22,189 nt of DNA from JALSIF01 sp026981635 [NCBI: bacterium] (GCA_026981635.1 JALSIF010000107.1:1-22189); one strand, 5' to 3'. Counted from the stretch's first letter, positions 7,320 through 16,803 are shown. The notes: a model not told the origin generated them from the letters alone. Program-made: numbers and translations.

Positions 7320-9346
7320 CCTGCCACCACCTCCCTTGAGGGAAGCTGAACCCGCTCAGCCAGGGGAGGACCACCGTTGGTCTCACCTGGCTTTACCACC
7401 ACGTAGCTTTCCCTGATATCAAAGCTGTCCATGGTCATGGCGTGGGTGGGACAGCGGTAGGCACACAGCCCACAGCGGATGCAGATGGTCTCGTCCTTGA
7501 GCAGAGCGGTGGCCCGCTCGGCAAGCTCATCCTCCCGGCCCTCCTCAATGAGGGCGCGGGCGTCAATGCCGTACATGTTTAGCATGAAGCGGTTGATCTC
7601 ATCGGTGATCTCAATCTCGTCCAGCGTGACGAACTTGAGGCAGTCCATCGGGCAGACATCCACGCAGCCGTTGCAGAGGACGCAGAGTTCGCTGTTGTAG
7701 GTGGGCTGGATGTGGCAGCGCAGGCAGCGGTTGGCCTGGCGGACCGCCTCCTGCTTGGAGTAGATGAACTCCACCTGGTCGTTGGTGCGACGCCGGCGGG
7801 CCGGATCCAGCTTGGGCGGGTCGCGCCGCTCGTAGTCCAGATACTCCTCCCGGCAGATCATCTCCCGGGTGTAGTTCTCAATGGTGTGGACCTCAAAGGT
7901 GTAGCTTCGGGTGATGCGCTCGCCGGTTAGGTACTCGTGGATGCCGGCGGCTGCCCGCTGGCCGGCTGCGATGCAGGTGATAAACAGGCTCGGCCCCACC
8001 GAGATGTCGCCGGCGGCAAAGACCCCCTCCAGGTTGGTGGCGCCGGTGAGAAAGTCAACGTCAATGTAGCCGCGAGGAGTGAGGCGCAGGTTCTTTAGCT
8101 CACCCACCATGAAGTTGTCCAGCACCCGCTGACCGATGGCGAAGTAGACGGTGTCAAACTCCCAGAATTCCTCGCTGTCGTCAATGATTACCGGGCTGAA
8201 GCGGCCGTCCTCGTCAAAGGCCCGCGCCACCCGCTGGGTGATCACTCCCTTTACCCGCTTACCGTGGACCGGGTCGGGCTCGGTGACGATCTCCTTGAAG
8301 GTGTAACGGTTGTGGAGGTAGATGCCCTCCTCCATGAACTCCTCCACCTCGGCGTCGGTGGAGGGCATCTCCTGGCGCGATTCAACAGTGAACATGTGGA
8401 CCTCAACCTCGGGGTCCAGCTCCTCCTCGGGCACCACCGGGTGGTCGCGCCTGACTCCGTAGGCGTAGCGCAAGGCGGTGCGCACCACGTCGCAGGCCAC
8501 CAGACCTCCCCCCAACACGGCGATCTTCTTGCCGCACTCGGGGCAGTCCTTGCCCAGCGCCACATCGGCCAGGAAGTCAATCCCCGCCCTCACTCCGAAG
8601 GCGTCGTGGCCGGGGATACGAAGCACGCTGCCCTGCCAGAGGCCCACCGCAATGAGCAGGGCCTCGTAGCCCTGCTCCCTGAGCTCCTCCCAGGTCACAT
8701 CCTTGCCGAAGGTAACCCCGCACTTCAAAGTTATACGGGGCAGAGATAGGATCGCCTCGCACTCCCGCTGAATCAGCTCCCGCTCCAAGCGGAAAAGGGG
8801 CACCCCGTACTGCATCATCCCGCCCGGCTCGGGCATCATCTCAAGAATGAGCACCTCATAGCCCAACCGGGCCAGGTCATGGGCGGCGGTAAGCCCCGCT
8901 ACACCCGCTCCCACGATGGCCACCTTGTGGCCGTTGGGAGGCGGATTCAGCGTGCCGGCGGCGTGGGAGTAGCGCAGGGTCTCGGCCGGATCGCGCACCT
9001 CAACTCCATAGAAGTTGTTGATGTAGCGCTTGAGGGCCCGGATGGAGACCGGATTGTCGTAGTCCTTGCGGCGGCAGGCGGTCTCACAGGGCGCCCCGCA
9101 TACCTTGCCACACATGGAGACGAAGGGGTTGTTGGCCCGGGCGTAGGCGTAGCCCCGCTCATACTCCCCGTTGGCCACCGCCAGCACATAGCCCCGCCCG
9201 TCGGTCTGGACCGGGCAGGCCTCCATGCACTCAATCAGTCCGCGAAACTCAAGCAGGTCGGGAAGAACGGCGTGGTACTTCTGGTCGGCGTAGTAGATAT
9301 CCTTGATGACCCTACCGCCAGGCTGCTGCCAAGGATTTGTCACCAT
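7316..9346 (-). CDS. GltD-like FAD/NAD(P) oxidoreductase with C-terminal 2x[4Fe-4S] ferredoxin domain
   Basis: A 676-residue cytoplasmic flavoprotein, first gene of the respiratory operon. I prefer the ATG at 9346 over a GTG six codons upstream because AGGA lies 8 bases before it. An N-terminal Fe-S domain of the GltD/dihydropyrimidine-dehydrogenase type carries CMEACP (40-45) and four cysteines at 79, 83, 87 and 91. An FAD-binding GAGVAG lies at 146-151, and a second nucleotide-binding loop, GGGLVA, at 279-284. FAD-contacting GVFAAGD is near 442-448. The C-terminus holds two [4Fe-4S] ferredoxin motifs (cysteines 555/558/561/565 and 622/625/628/632). No glutamate synthase large subunit is adjacent, so classical glutamate synthesis is unlikely. 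The ATGA overlap with ccoS points to a role in electron input to the chain, for example NAD(P)H or ferredoxin oxidation. The substrate is not known. Confidence 0.88.
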   Translation of the reverse strand: MVTNPWQQPGGRVIKDIYYADQKYHAVLPDLLEFRGLIECMEACPVQTDGRGYVLAVANGEYERGYAYARANNPFVSMCGKVCGAPCETACRRKDYDNPVSIRALKRYINNFYGVEVRDPAETLRYSHAAGTLNPPPNGHKVAIVGAGVAGLTAAHDLARLGYEVLILEMMPEPGGMMQYGVPLFRLERELIQRECEAILSLPRITLKCGVTFGKDVTWEELREQGYEALLIAVGLWQGSVLRIPGHDAFGVRAGIDFLADVALGKDCPECGKKIAVLGGGLVACDVVRTALRYAYGVRRDHPVVPEEELDPEVEVHMFTVESRQEMPSTDAEVEEFMEEGIYLHNRYTFKEIVTEPDPVHGKRVKGVITQRVARAFDEDGRFSPVIIDDSEEFWEFDTVYFAIGQRVLDNFMVGELKNLRLTPRGYIDVDFLTGATNLEGVFAAGDISVGPSLFITCIAAGQRAAAGIHEYLTGERITRSYTFEVHTIENYTREMICREEYLDYERRDPPKLDPARRRRTNDQVEFIYSKQEAVRQANRCLRCHIQPTYNSELCVLCNGCVDVCPMDCLKFVTLDEIEITDEINRFMLNMYGIDARALIEEGREDELAERATALLKDETICIRCGLCAYRCPTHAMTMDSFDIRESYVVVKPGETNGGPPLAERVQLPSREVVAG

Positions 9347-9403
9347 CGCTCGGTTCCTACCCACCTAATCCTAGCCCACCTCACCGGAGGGTGAGGCGGG
9401 GAA

Positions 9404-9432
9404 ATTATACCATCTTTGTGAAGATTATCACT
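9404..9432 (-). promoter_or_regulatory. Predicted promoter of the respiratory operon
   Basis: On the minus strand a perfect TATAAT occupies 9404-9409. At 17 bases distance the -35 region reads AGTGAT (9427-9432), a weak match. The predicted transcript would start near 9397 and carry a leader of about 50 bases before the flavoprotein ATG at 9346. The -35 half overlaps the palindrome at 9417-9432, so regulation of this start is plausible. It is the only good -10 box ahead of the ten-gene operon. Confidence 0.6.
9417..9432. promoter_or_regulatory. CRP/FNR-family-like operator palindrome
   Basis: The 16-mer TGTGAAGATTATCACT matches the CRP-type pattern TGTGA-N6-TCACA at 9 of 10 fixed positions. 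It lies between divergent units. It covers the spacer/-35 region of the respiratory promoter (centre about -28) and is centred about 60 bases upstream of the start predicted from the TATAAT at 9472-9477 of pncB, close to the class I activator spacing known for CRP. No regulator gene is in the window, so the cognate protein is unknown. Confidence 0.45.
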
Positions 9433-9471
9433 TAGCTAACCCTTCCATCGCCAGCCCCCACCCGGCCTCCC

Positions 9472-9477
9472 TATAAT
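9472..9477 (+). promoter_or_regulatory. -10 box of the pncB-pncA unit
   Basis: A perfect TATAAT lies 20 bases before the pncB ATG. No convincing -35 hexamer is found at 16-19 bases upstream, which fits activator dependence. The leader would be only about 14 bases and has no clear Shine-Dalgarno. Confidence 0.5.
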
Positions 9478-9497
9478 GGCGCCCAGAGCCGATATTC

Positions 9498-10874
9498 ATG
9501 AGCCGCTACCTCAACACCGACCTCTATGAAGTGACCATGGCCCTGGGCTATCTCAGGGCTGGGATGGCCCATCGGGAGGCCCACTTTGAACTCTTCTTTC
9601 GCGACCTGCCCAGGCGGAGAAACTTTGTAGTGGCAGCGGGGGTTGACCGGGCGGTTGAGTTTGCCCAGGGCTTCAAGCTGGACGGAGAGGACATTGACTA
9701 CCTGCGCGCCGTTCCCGCCTTCGGATCCATCGCCGATGAACTGTGGGAGCAGCTGGAGGCACTTCCGCCTCCCCTGCGCATCTACTCGGTGAGGGAGGGG
9801 GAGGTGGTGTTTCCCCACGAACCGGTTGTCCGCATAGAGGGACCCCTGGCCACCTGTCAACTCCTTGAGACGGCGATCATCTCCCTGGTCCACTATCCAT
9901 CGGTGGTGGCCTCCAAGGCGGCCCGGGTCCGCTTCGCCTGCCGGGGAAAGACCTTCCTGGAGTTCGGCATGCGCCGGGCTCCCATGCTGGAGGCGGCGCT
10001 GGAGGCCAGCCGGGTGGCCTACATGGTGGGGGCGGATGCAGTGAGCAACACCGAGTGCGGAAGACGCTTCGGGATCCCGGTGGCGGGGACCATGGCCCAC
10101 TCCTGGGTGATGAGCTTCCCCACTGAACGGGAGGCCTTCCAGAGCTTTATTGAGACCTTTCCAGAGCTTGGCATCCTGCTCATTGACACCTGGGGGGTTG
10201 AGCATGGGCTCTCCTCCGCCCTCCAGGTGGACGGCAGGCTAAGGGCGGTGCGGATAGATTCCGGCCGGCTAAAGGAAGAGACCCGCTGGGTGAGACGGAT
10301 GCTGGACCAGGCGGGAAAGGAGAAGGTGAGGATCATCCTCTCCGGCAACTTGGACGAATACATCATTGACGAACTTTTGCGGGAGGGGGTGCCGGTGGAC
10401 TCCTTTGGGGTGGGTACCGAGATGGTCAACTCCACCGACAGCCCCAAGATCTCCTACATCTATAAGCTGGTAGCGGTGGAGAATGGGGAAGGGAAACTCA
10501 GGCCCACCATAAAGATAAGCCCGGGCAAAAAGACCTGGCCCTGGGGAAAGCAGGTGCTGAGGCGGCTTGAGGATGGGGTGATGGCAGGGGACCTGATCAT
10601 CCGCCATGACGAGGAGGGCTATCCCGGCGAGCCGCTAGTTAGGCTACGCTGGAGCCGGAAAGAAGGCTGGCGTGAGCCGCCACGGCAGTTGGAGGAGAAC
10701 CGCCATTTCTGCATCTCCAGGCTCAACCAGCTTCCCCCAGGACTGCGCGACCTCTATGAGACCCGTCCCTACCCGGTGGAGATCAGCTCCCGGCTAGAAA
10801 GGGAACGCCGTGCACTGGAGATGCTGGAACTTGCCCGGGTGAACCTAAAGGGTGAGCGGGCAGGTAGAAGATAG
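9498..10874 (+). CDS. pncB: Nicotinate phosphoribosyltransferase
   Basis: A 458-residue cytosolic enzyme that joins nicotinate and PRPP to give nicotinate mononucleotide, with ATP hydrolysis, in the Preiss-Handler NAD salvage route. Recognisable family stretches are the N-terminal NTDLYEVTMA (6-15), SNTECGRRFG (183-192), GTMAHSW with the conserved histidine 201, WGVEHG (232-237), VRIDSGRL (251-258), SGNLDE (282-287) and FGVGTE (303-308). The length is normal for the family. There is no clear Shine-Dalgarno, and a TATAAT box lies only 20 bases upstream, so the mRNA is near-leaderless. The nicotinamidase gene follows 32 bases later and supplies its substrate. The call is firm. Confidence 0.95.
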   Translation: MSRYLNTDLYEVTMALGYLRAGMAHREAHFELFFRDLPRRRNFVVAAGVDRAVEFAQGFKLDGEDIDYLRAVPAFGSIADELWEQLEALPPPLRIYSVREGEVVFPHEPVVRIEGPLATCQLLETAIISLVHYPSVVASKAARVRFACRGKTFLEFGMRRAPMLEAALEASRVAYMVGADAVSNTECGRRFGIPVAGTMAHSWVMSFPTEREAFQSFIETFPELGILLIDTWGVEHGLSSALQVDGRLRAVRIDSGRLKEETRWVRRMLDQAGKEKVRIILSGNLDEYIIDELLREGVPVDSFGVGTEMVNSTDSPKISYIYKLVAVENGEGKLRPTIKISPGKKTWPWGKQVLRRLEDGVMAGDLIIRHDEEGYPGEPLVRLRWSRKEGWREPPRQLEENRHFCISRLNQLPPGLRDLYETRPYPVEISSRLERERRALEMLELARVNLKGERAGRR

Positions 10875-10906
10875 GGAGAGGGAAATGCCACCTGGAGGTG
10901 GAAGCG

Positions 10907-11554
10907 ATGGCGCTGGTCTTCGTGGACATTGACACTCAGTTTGACTTCATGGACCCCCAGGGCAAGCTTTATGTCCCCGGGGCGGAGAAGCTCCAGGAAA
11001 ACCTGCGGCGGCTGACCGAAATTGCCCGGGAGCGTGGCATCCTGGTCATAGCCACGGCGGACAACCATCCAGAAGATGCGGAGGAGTTTGCCGAGTGGCC
11101 CCCCCACTGTGTGATGGGAACCCCGGGCCAGCTCAAGATGCCCTACACCTCCTTTGCCAACCCCTTCCGGGTCCCCTGGCAGGAACCTCCCAAGGCAGAG
11201 GAGATCCCCCTTGAGGGGCAGGTGATCATTGAGAAGAACGCCCTCTCCTGCTTTACCAATCCGAGCTGTGACCCATACCTCAGGCGGGTGGCCAAGGAGC
11301 TTAGCGGGGATGAGCCGGTCACCTTTGTGGTCTATGGGGTGGCCACTGACTACTGCGTGAGGGCGGCAACGCTGGGGCTTAGAGAGCGGGGATACCCGGT
11401 GATGGTGGTTGAGGACGCCATTGCCGGGGTAAGCGAGGAGACCACCAAGCAGGCCCTGGAGGAGATGCGCCGGGCTGGGGCCCAGTTTGTCACTACCGAC
11501 CAGGTAGTGGAGATGGTCGGGCACGGAGTTCCCCAGGCCAGAGAGGGAAGCTAG
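10907..11554 (+). CDS. pncA: Nicotinamidase (isochorismatase-like hydrolase)
   Basis: A 215-residue hydrolase that deamidates nicotinamide to nicotinate, feeding PncB upstream. I chose the ATG at 10907 because GGAGG sits 7-8 bases before it; a GTG three codons earlier overlaps that site. The catalytic triad of the family is visible: Asp9 in DTQFDF, Lys110 in IIEKNA and Cys150 in GVATDYCV. Metal-ligand positions Asp52 and His54 (TADNHP) and His67 (PPHCVMGTPG) are present. The position of the additional histidine seen in Mycobacterium PncA appears to be Glu60. The WPPHCVxGTPG box is the hallmark that separates nicotinamidases from other isochorismatase-like proteins. The call is well supported by sequence and by neighbourhood. 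Confidence 0.92.
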   Translation: MALVFVDIDTQFDFMDPQGKLYVPGAEKLQENLRRLTEIARERGILVIATADNHPEDAEEFAEWPPHCVMGTPGQLKMPYTSFANPFRVPWQEPPKAEEIPLEGQVIIEKNALSCFTNPSCDPYLRRVAKELSGDEPVTFVVYGVATDYCVRAATLGLRERGYPVMVVEDAIAGVSEETTKQALEEMRRAGAQFVTTDQVVEMVGHGVPQAREGS

Positions 11555-11626
11555 TCCCTCCTTCAAAAGAGGAGACCAAAGCCCCCAAAGCAAAGTAAAA
11601 ACCTCCCCGCAGAGGGTAAAACCTAC

Positions 11627-11656
11627 TTGACCCTGCCTTGGCAGTTGTGGTATAAA
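11627..11656 (+). promoter_or_regulatory. Promoter of the 23S rRNA gene
   Basis: TTGACC (11627-11632) and TATAAA (11651-11656) are separated by 18 bases, the best sigma70-type pair in the window. The predicted start is about 100 bases before the mature 23S 5' end. The rest of the 11555-11762 gap holds this promoter and the upstream arm of the rRNA processing stem; I see no gene in it. Confidence 0.75.
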
Positions 11657-11692
11657 CCACTTCTGCCCGCTGGACGTGGTTCGGCAGGGCAC

Positions 11693-11734
11693 CGTACCTT
11701 GAAAGCTGGTGGCTAGCGTGGATCCTAGTCCGAG
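11693..11734 (+). repeat. Upstream arm of the 23S rRNA processing stem
   Basis: Bases 11711-11734 are complementary to 14659-14682 over 24 positions (22 Watson-Crick and 2 G-U pairs). After a symmetric 12-base loop, CGTACC (11693-11698) pairs with GGTACG (14695-14700). Such stems around 23S are the known substrate of RNase III. Confidence 0.8.
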
Positions 11735-11762
11735 TCCCTTGGAGACAAGGGGCAAGGGAGCA

Positions 11763-14638
<2,876 letters not shown>

Positions 14639-14658
14639 TTCCTTCCCCTTGACCTCAG

Positions 14659-14700
14659 CTCGGACTGGGATCCACGCTGGCCGCCCGCTGGATAGGTACG
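14659..14700 (+). repeat. Downstream arm of the 23S rRNA processing stem
   Basis: This is the partner of 11693-11734: 14659-14682 pairs with 11711-11734, and 14695-14700 with 11693-11698. It occupies the place where a 5S gene would often follow; no 5S-like sequence is seen between it and the terminator. Confidence 0.8.
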
Positions 14701-14716
14701 AAGACTTCTCACCCCC

Positions 14717-14742
14717 AGGCAGGCAAGAGCCTGCCTTTTTTT
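14717..14742 (+). terminator. Intrinsic terminator of the 23S rRNA transcript
   Basis: An 8-bp stem, AGGCAGGC/GCCTGCCT, with loop AAGA is followed by seven T residues. It closes the 23S unit 80 bases after the mature 3' end and rules out a co-transcribed 5S gene directly downstream. It is the clearest terminator in the window. Confidence 0.9.
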
Positions 14743-14947
14743 ATTTGTGAGAGATGGAGGAGAAAGCCTGCCCCTTCCCAGAGCATGGGCTTTAGCAGGG
14801 TGAGCCTGGTTTGAGTAAGCTTAGGCTATCGGAGAAAGCAGGCAAGAGCTGGAAGAGCTGGCTCGCTTTCTGGCTGCCCGACTGACGGACGAGCTCAGGG
14901 AGGGGGGCTGGCTCAGGGATCCAAAACTTGAGCTTGCCTTTCGCGAG
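14743..14947 (+). other. Gap between 23S terminator and methyltransferase; holds probable N-terminal coding extension
   Basis: No separate gene is evident. From 14825 to 14947 the reading frame of the downstream methyltransferase is open (an in-frame TAG is at 14822-14824). It encodes LTDELREGG and LRDPKLELAFREV, which resemble the N-terminus of PIMT-family proteins, yet no ATG, GTG or TTG occurs in that stretch. Candidate unusual starts are ATC 14828 and CTG 14849 (AGG six bases before). The 12-mer GCAGGCAAGAGC at 14838-14849 repeats part of the terminator hairpin at 14719-14730. I cannot identify the methyltransferase promoter with confidence. Confidence 0.5.
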
Positions 14948-15655
14948 GTGCTCCGCCATCACTTCATTCCCCAGTTTGACCACCTGGGCCTGCTAGGGAG
15001 GCCGCCCTGGCGGGAGGACGAGCTTCGCATCATCTATCAAAATCGGGTGCTCTCACTCAAGCGCTCCGCCACCGGCAGGCTCATCTCCTCCTCCAGCGAA
15101 CCGGCCATCATGGCGGTGATGCTGGAGACCCTCCGGCTGGAGGAAGGGAGCAGGGTGTTAGAGGTGGGTACTGGCAGCGGCTGGAATGCCGCGCTGATTG
15201 CCTATCGCATCGGCCCGAGGGGGCTAGTGGTGAGCCTGGACCTGGAGCGGGAGCTGCAAGACCATGCCCGGCAGGCCCTGGCCCGCTACGGCTTTGACAA
15301 TGTGGTGCTGGTCAACCGAGATGGCCACCTCGGTGCGACCGAGTATGCCCCTTACGACCGGCTGATCGTCACCGCGGCAGCCAAGGGGATCACCAGGCCC
15401 TGGTACGAGCAGCTGGCAGAGGGTGGGGTGATGGTGGTGCCGGTTGAGATAGAACTAGGAAACTCCCCCGTCTACCGCTTCGTCAAGCGCGAGGGCAGGT
15501 TGGAGGGTGAGCTCATCAGCTTTGCCTCCTTCCTACCCATGGAGCCCAGGGCAGCGGTGGAGTTTGTGGCCACCGCCCGGGGCATCGGCCAGCTCGGCTG
15601 GCGGCTGGGGCAGGAATTCGTCATTGAACCTCCCCCGGGCAGAAAAACCAGCTAG
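14948..15655 (+). CDS. pcm: Protein-L-isoaspartate O-methyltransferase family protein
   Basis: An AdoMet-dependent methyltransferase that most likely repairs isoaspartyl residues in aged proteins. The coordinates start at the first conventional codon (GTG), giving 235 residues. In that numbering ISSSSEPAIMAVM corresponds to the substrate-side segment of PIMT, LEVGTGSGWNAA is the AdoMet-binding motif I, SLDLE is the acidic motif, and APYDRLIVTAA is the conserved post-motif. The typical PIMT N-terminus (LRDP...AFREV before LRHHFIP) is encoded in frame upstream of the GTG, so the true protein is probably about 30 residues longer and starts at a non-standard codon; alternatively the start is hidden by a sequence error. 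It converges on tadA, and the two stops overlap in CTAG. Confidence 0.85.
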   Translation: MLRHHFIPQFDHLGLLGRPPWREDELRIIYQNRVLSLKRSATGRLISSSSEPAIMAVMLETLRLEEGSRVLEVGTGSGWNAALIAYRIGPRGLVVSLDLERELQDHARQALARYGFDNVVLVNRDGHLGATEYAPYDRLIVTAAAKGITRPWYEQLAEGGVMVVPVEIELGNSPVYRFVKREGRLEGELISFASFLPMEPRAAVEFVATARGIGQLGWRLGQEFVIEPPPGRKTS

Positions 15656-16122
15656 CCATCCTCCGCACGAAGCCCCTCAAAGAAGGCCCTAAGCAGGCTG
15701 CGGGACTCCTCTTCCCCTACCCCACCAACCATGGCAAGGCGCCTGAAACGCTCATGGCCAGCAAGCTTGAAGCGGGAACGGAGAGCGCCGAACTTGGGCT
15801 CGGGGCAACCGTAAACCAGTCGGGAGATGCGGGCGATGAGGATCGCTCCCAGACACATGAGGCAGGGTTCAACGGTGACGTAGAGAGTGGCCCCCTCAAG
15901 ACGGAAGTCGCCCTGGTGGCGGGCCGCTTCCCGCAAAGCCACCACCTCGGCATGGGCAGTAGGGTCGCTGTCCCGGCGGGTCCGATTTTCCCCCTCCCCC
16001 ACTACCTCCCCCCCCAGCACTACCACTGCTCCTACCGGCACCTCCTCGGCCACCAGAGCTTGGCGGGCAAGCTCCAGCGCCCGCCCCATGAACCTCTCGT
16101 CCTCAGATAAGAAATCGGCCAA
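15652..16122 (-). CDS. tadA: tRNA(adenine-34) deaminase
   Basis: A 156-residue zinc deaminase that converts adenosine 34 to inosine in tRNA-Arg(ACG). The zinc and catalytic residues are present: His57 and Glu59 in HAEV, and Cys87 and Cys90 in PCLMC. PVGAV (29-33) and ENRTRRDSDPTAHAE are typical of TadA. The start is a TTG at 16122 with no obvious Shine-Dalgarno. The ATG at codon 12 would cut the family-conserved DERFM region, so I keep the TTG. The frame is open back to the stop of the upstream lipoprotein gene at 16192, 69 bases away, so the two may be co-transcribed. Confidence 0.93.
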   Translation of the reverse strand: MADFLSEDERFMGRALELARQALVAEEVPVGAVVVLGGEVVGEGENRTRRDSDPTAHAEVVALREAARHQGDFRLEGATLYVTVEPCLMCLGAILIARISRLVYGCPEPKFGALRSRFKLAGHERFRRLAMVGGVGEEESRSLLRAFFEGLRAEDG

Positions 16123-16191
16123 GGGGGGCGATTCTAGCCCAGCTAGGGGGCTAGCCTTTGGGCTTCCACCTGCCAGGAGCTCGGCTGGGGT

Positions 16192-16803
16192 CTAGGAGTC
16201 GTAGTAGGGGGTAGGGGTGGAGGGAACTCCCCAACCGGAGTACTGCTCGTCAATCAGCTTCCTTATCTCACCAATGCTGAGCCCCTCCGCCAACAGATCA
16301 CGGGTCACCAGGGCGATGTCCACACAAACCTTGCAACCGGCACCGTGGGGATCAAGCTCACCCTCATCGGTTATAAAGCATTCTCTATTAGAAATGTGAC
16401 CCAGACGGGCACAACCACACCAGCAGGGCACCTTCTCCAACCACTGGGGCTCGTTCAGGGCGTAGATGTATGCCTCTTCCGTCCTAGGGGCTACCCAGTT
16501 GAGTTTGGCATAGACGGTGGCCATGACCTCCTGGATACGGTCCCGGTCCGCATCGGAAACGGTGTAGAGGGAGGCGGCATCGGAGGACGGGGAGGACTGT
16601 TCAAAGGAAGATTCCCCAGAATTCTCATCCTTGGTCTGCTGCCCATCCTCCACAGAAGGTGAATCAGCTAAGACTTCACCCCGACTAGCAACCTGCTCAG
16701 CTGAAGCTGGAGCGGACCGCTCTACCTTTTCCTGATTGGGACAGCCACTGGCTAGAATCGCCAGCGTGAAAAGGGGCAGGAGAAGAGCAAGCCTGTTCCT
16801 CAT
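16192..16803 (-). CDS. PCYCGC-motif lipoprotein
   Basis: A 203-residue predicted lipoprotein. The start at 16803 is chosen because GGAGGT precedes it by 9 bases and the in-frame ATG at 16839 lies upstream of the predicted -10 box. The signal peptide ends in lipobox LASGC (Cys21). A Ser/Glu/Gln-rich linker follows to about residue 78. The C-terminal domain has PCWCGC (126-131), a variant of PCYCGC, followed by RECF (Cys142) and GCKVC (Cys157, Cys160). Six cysteines in this pattern look like a metal or redox site outside the membrane. The family is known but its function is not established to my knowledge. It is transcribed toward tadA and diverges from the FtsB-like gene. Confidence 0.85.
   Translation of the reverse strand: MRNRLALLLPLFTLAILASGCPNQEKVERSAPASAEQVASRGEVLADSPSVEDGQQTKDENSGESSFEQSSPSSDAASLYTVSDADRDRIQEVMATVYAKLNWVAPRTEEAYIYALNEPQWLEKVPCWCGCARLGHISNRECFITDEGELDPHGAGCKVCVDIALVTRDLLAEGLSIGEIRKLIDEQYSGWGVPSTPTPYYDS

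Noticed and set aside
7679-7740. CxxCH string (CLRCH, residues 541-545) in the flavoprotein, which could be read as a haem c site
   Set aside because: The protein has no signal peptide and is cytoplasmic; the RCLRC region is a normal feature of GltD-like proteins ahead of the ferredoxin motifs.
8264-8749. Plus-strand open frames opposite the flavoprotein gene, up to 171 codons
   Set aside because: GC-rich antisense shadows rich in H, G and V; the minus-strand frame has all expected FAD and Fe-S motifs.
9471-10205. Long open frame on the minus strand opposite pncB (244 codons)
   Set aside because: Antisense shadow of a well-supported pncB gene; composition is Pro/Gly/His-rich with no recognised motif.
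11541-11562. AGGGA-AGCTAG-TCCCT inverted repeat at the pncA stop as a terminator
   Set aside because: The stem is short and no T-run follows; not enough to call a terminator.
10769-11755. Long open frame on the minus strand opposite pncA (328 codons)
   Set aside because: It covers the antisense of pncA and runs into the 23S promoter and processing region; no domain features.
14639-14716. Possible 5S rRNA gene after 23S
   Set aside because: The interval is only about 78 bases, forms the complementary processing arm and lacks the conserved 5S core (CCGAACTCGG-like); the terminator follows.
14765-14798. Nested hairpin CCTGC...CCCA...TGGG...GCAGG suggesting a small RNA or riboswitch
   Set aside because: Arms are only 4-5 bp with large internal loops and no known riboswitch core; chance is a sufficient explanation.
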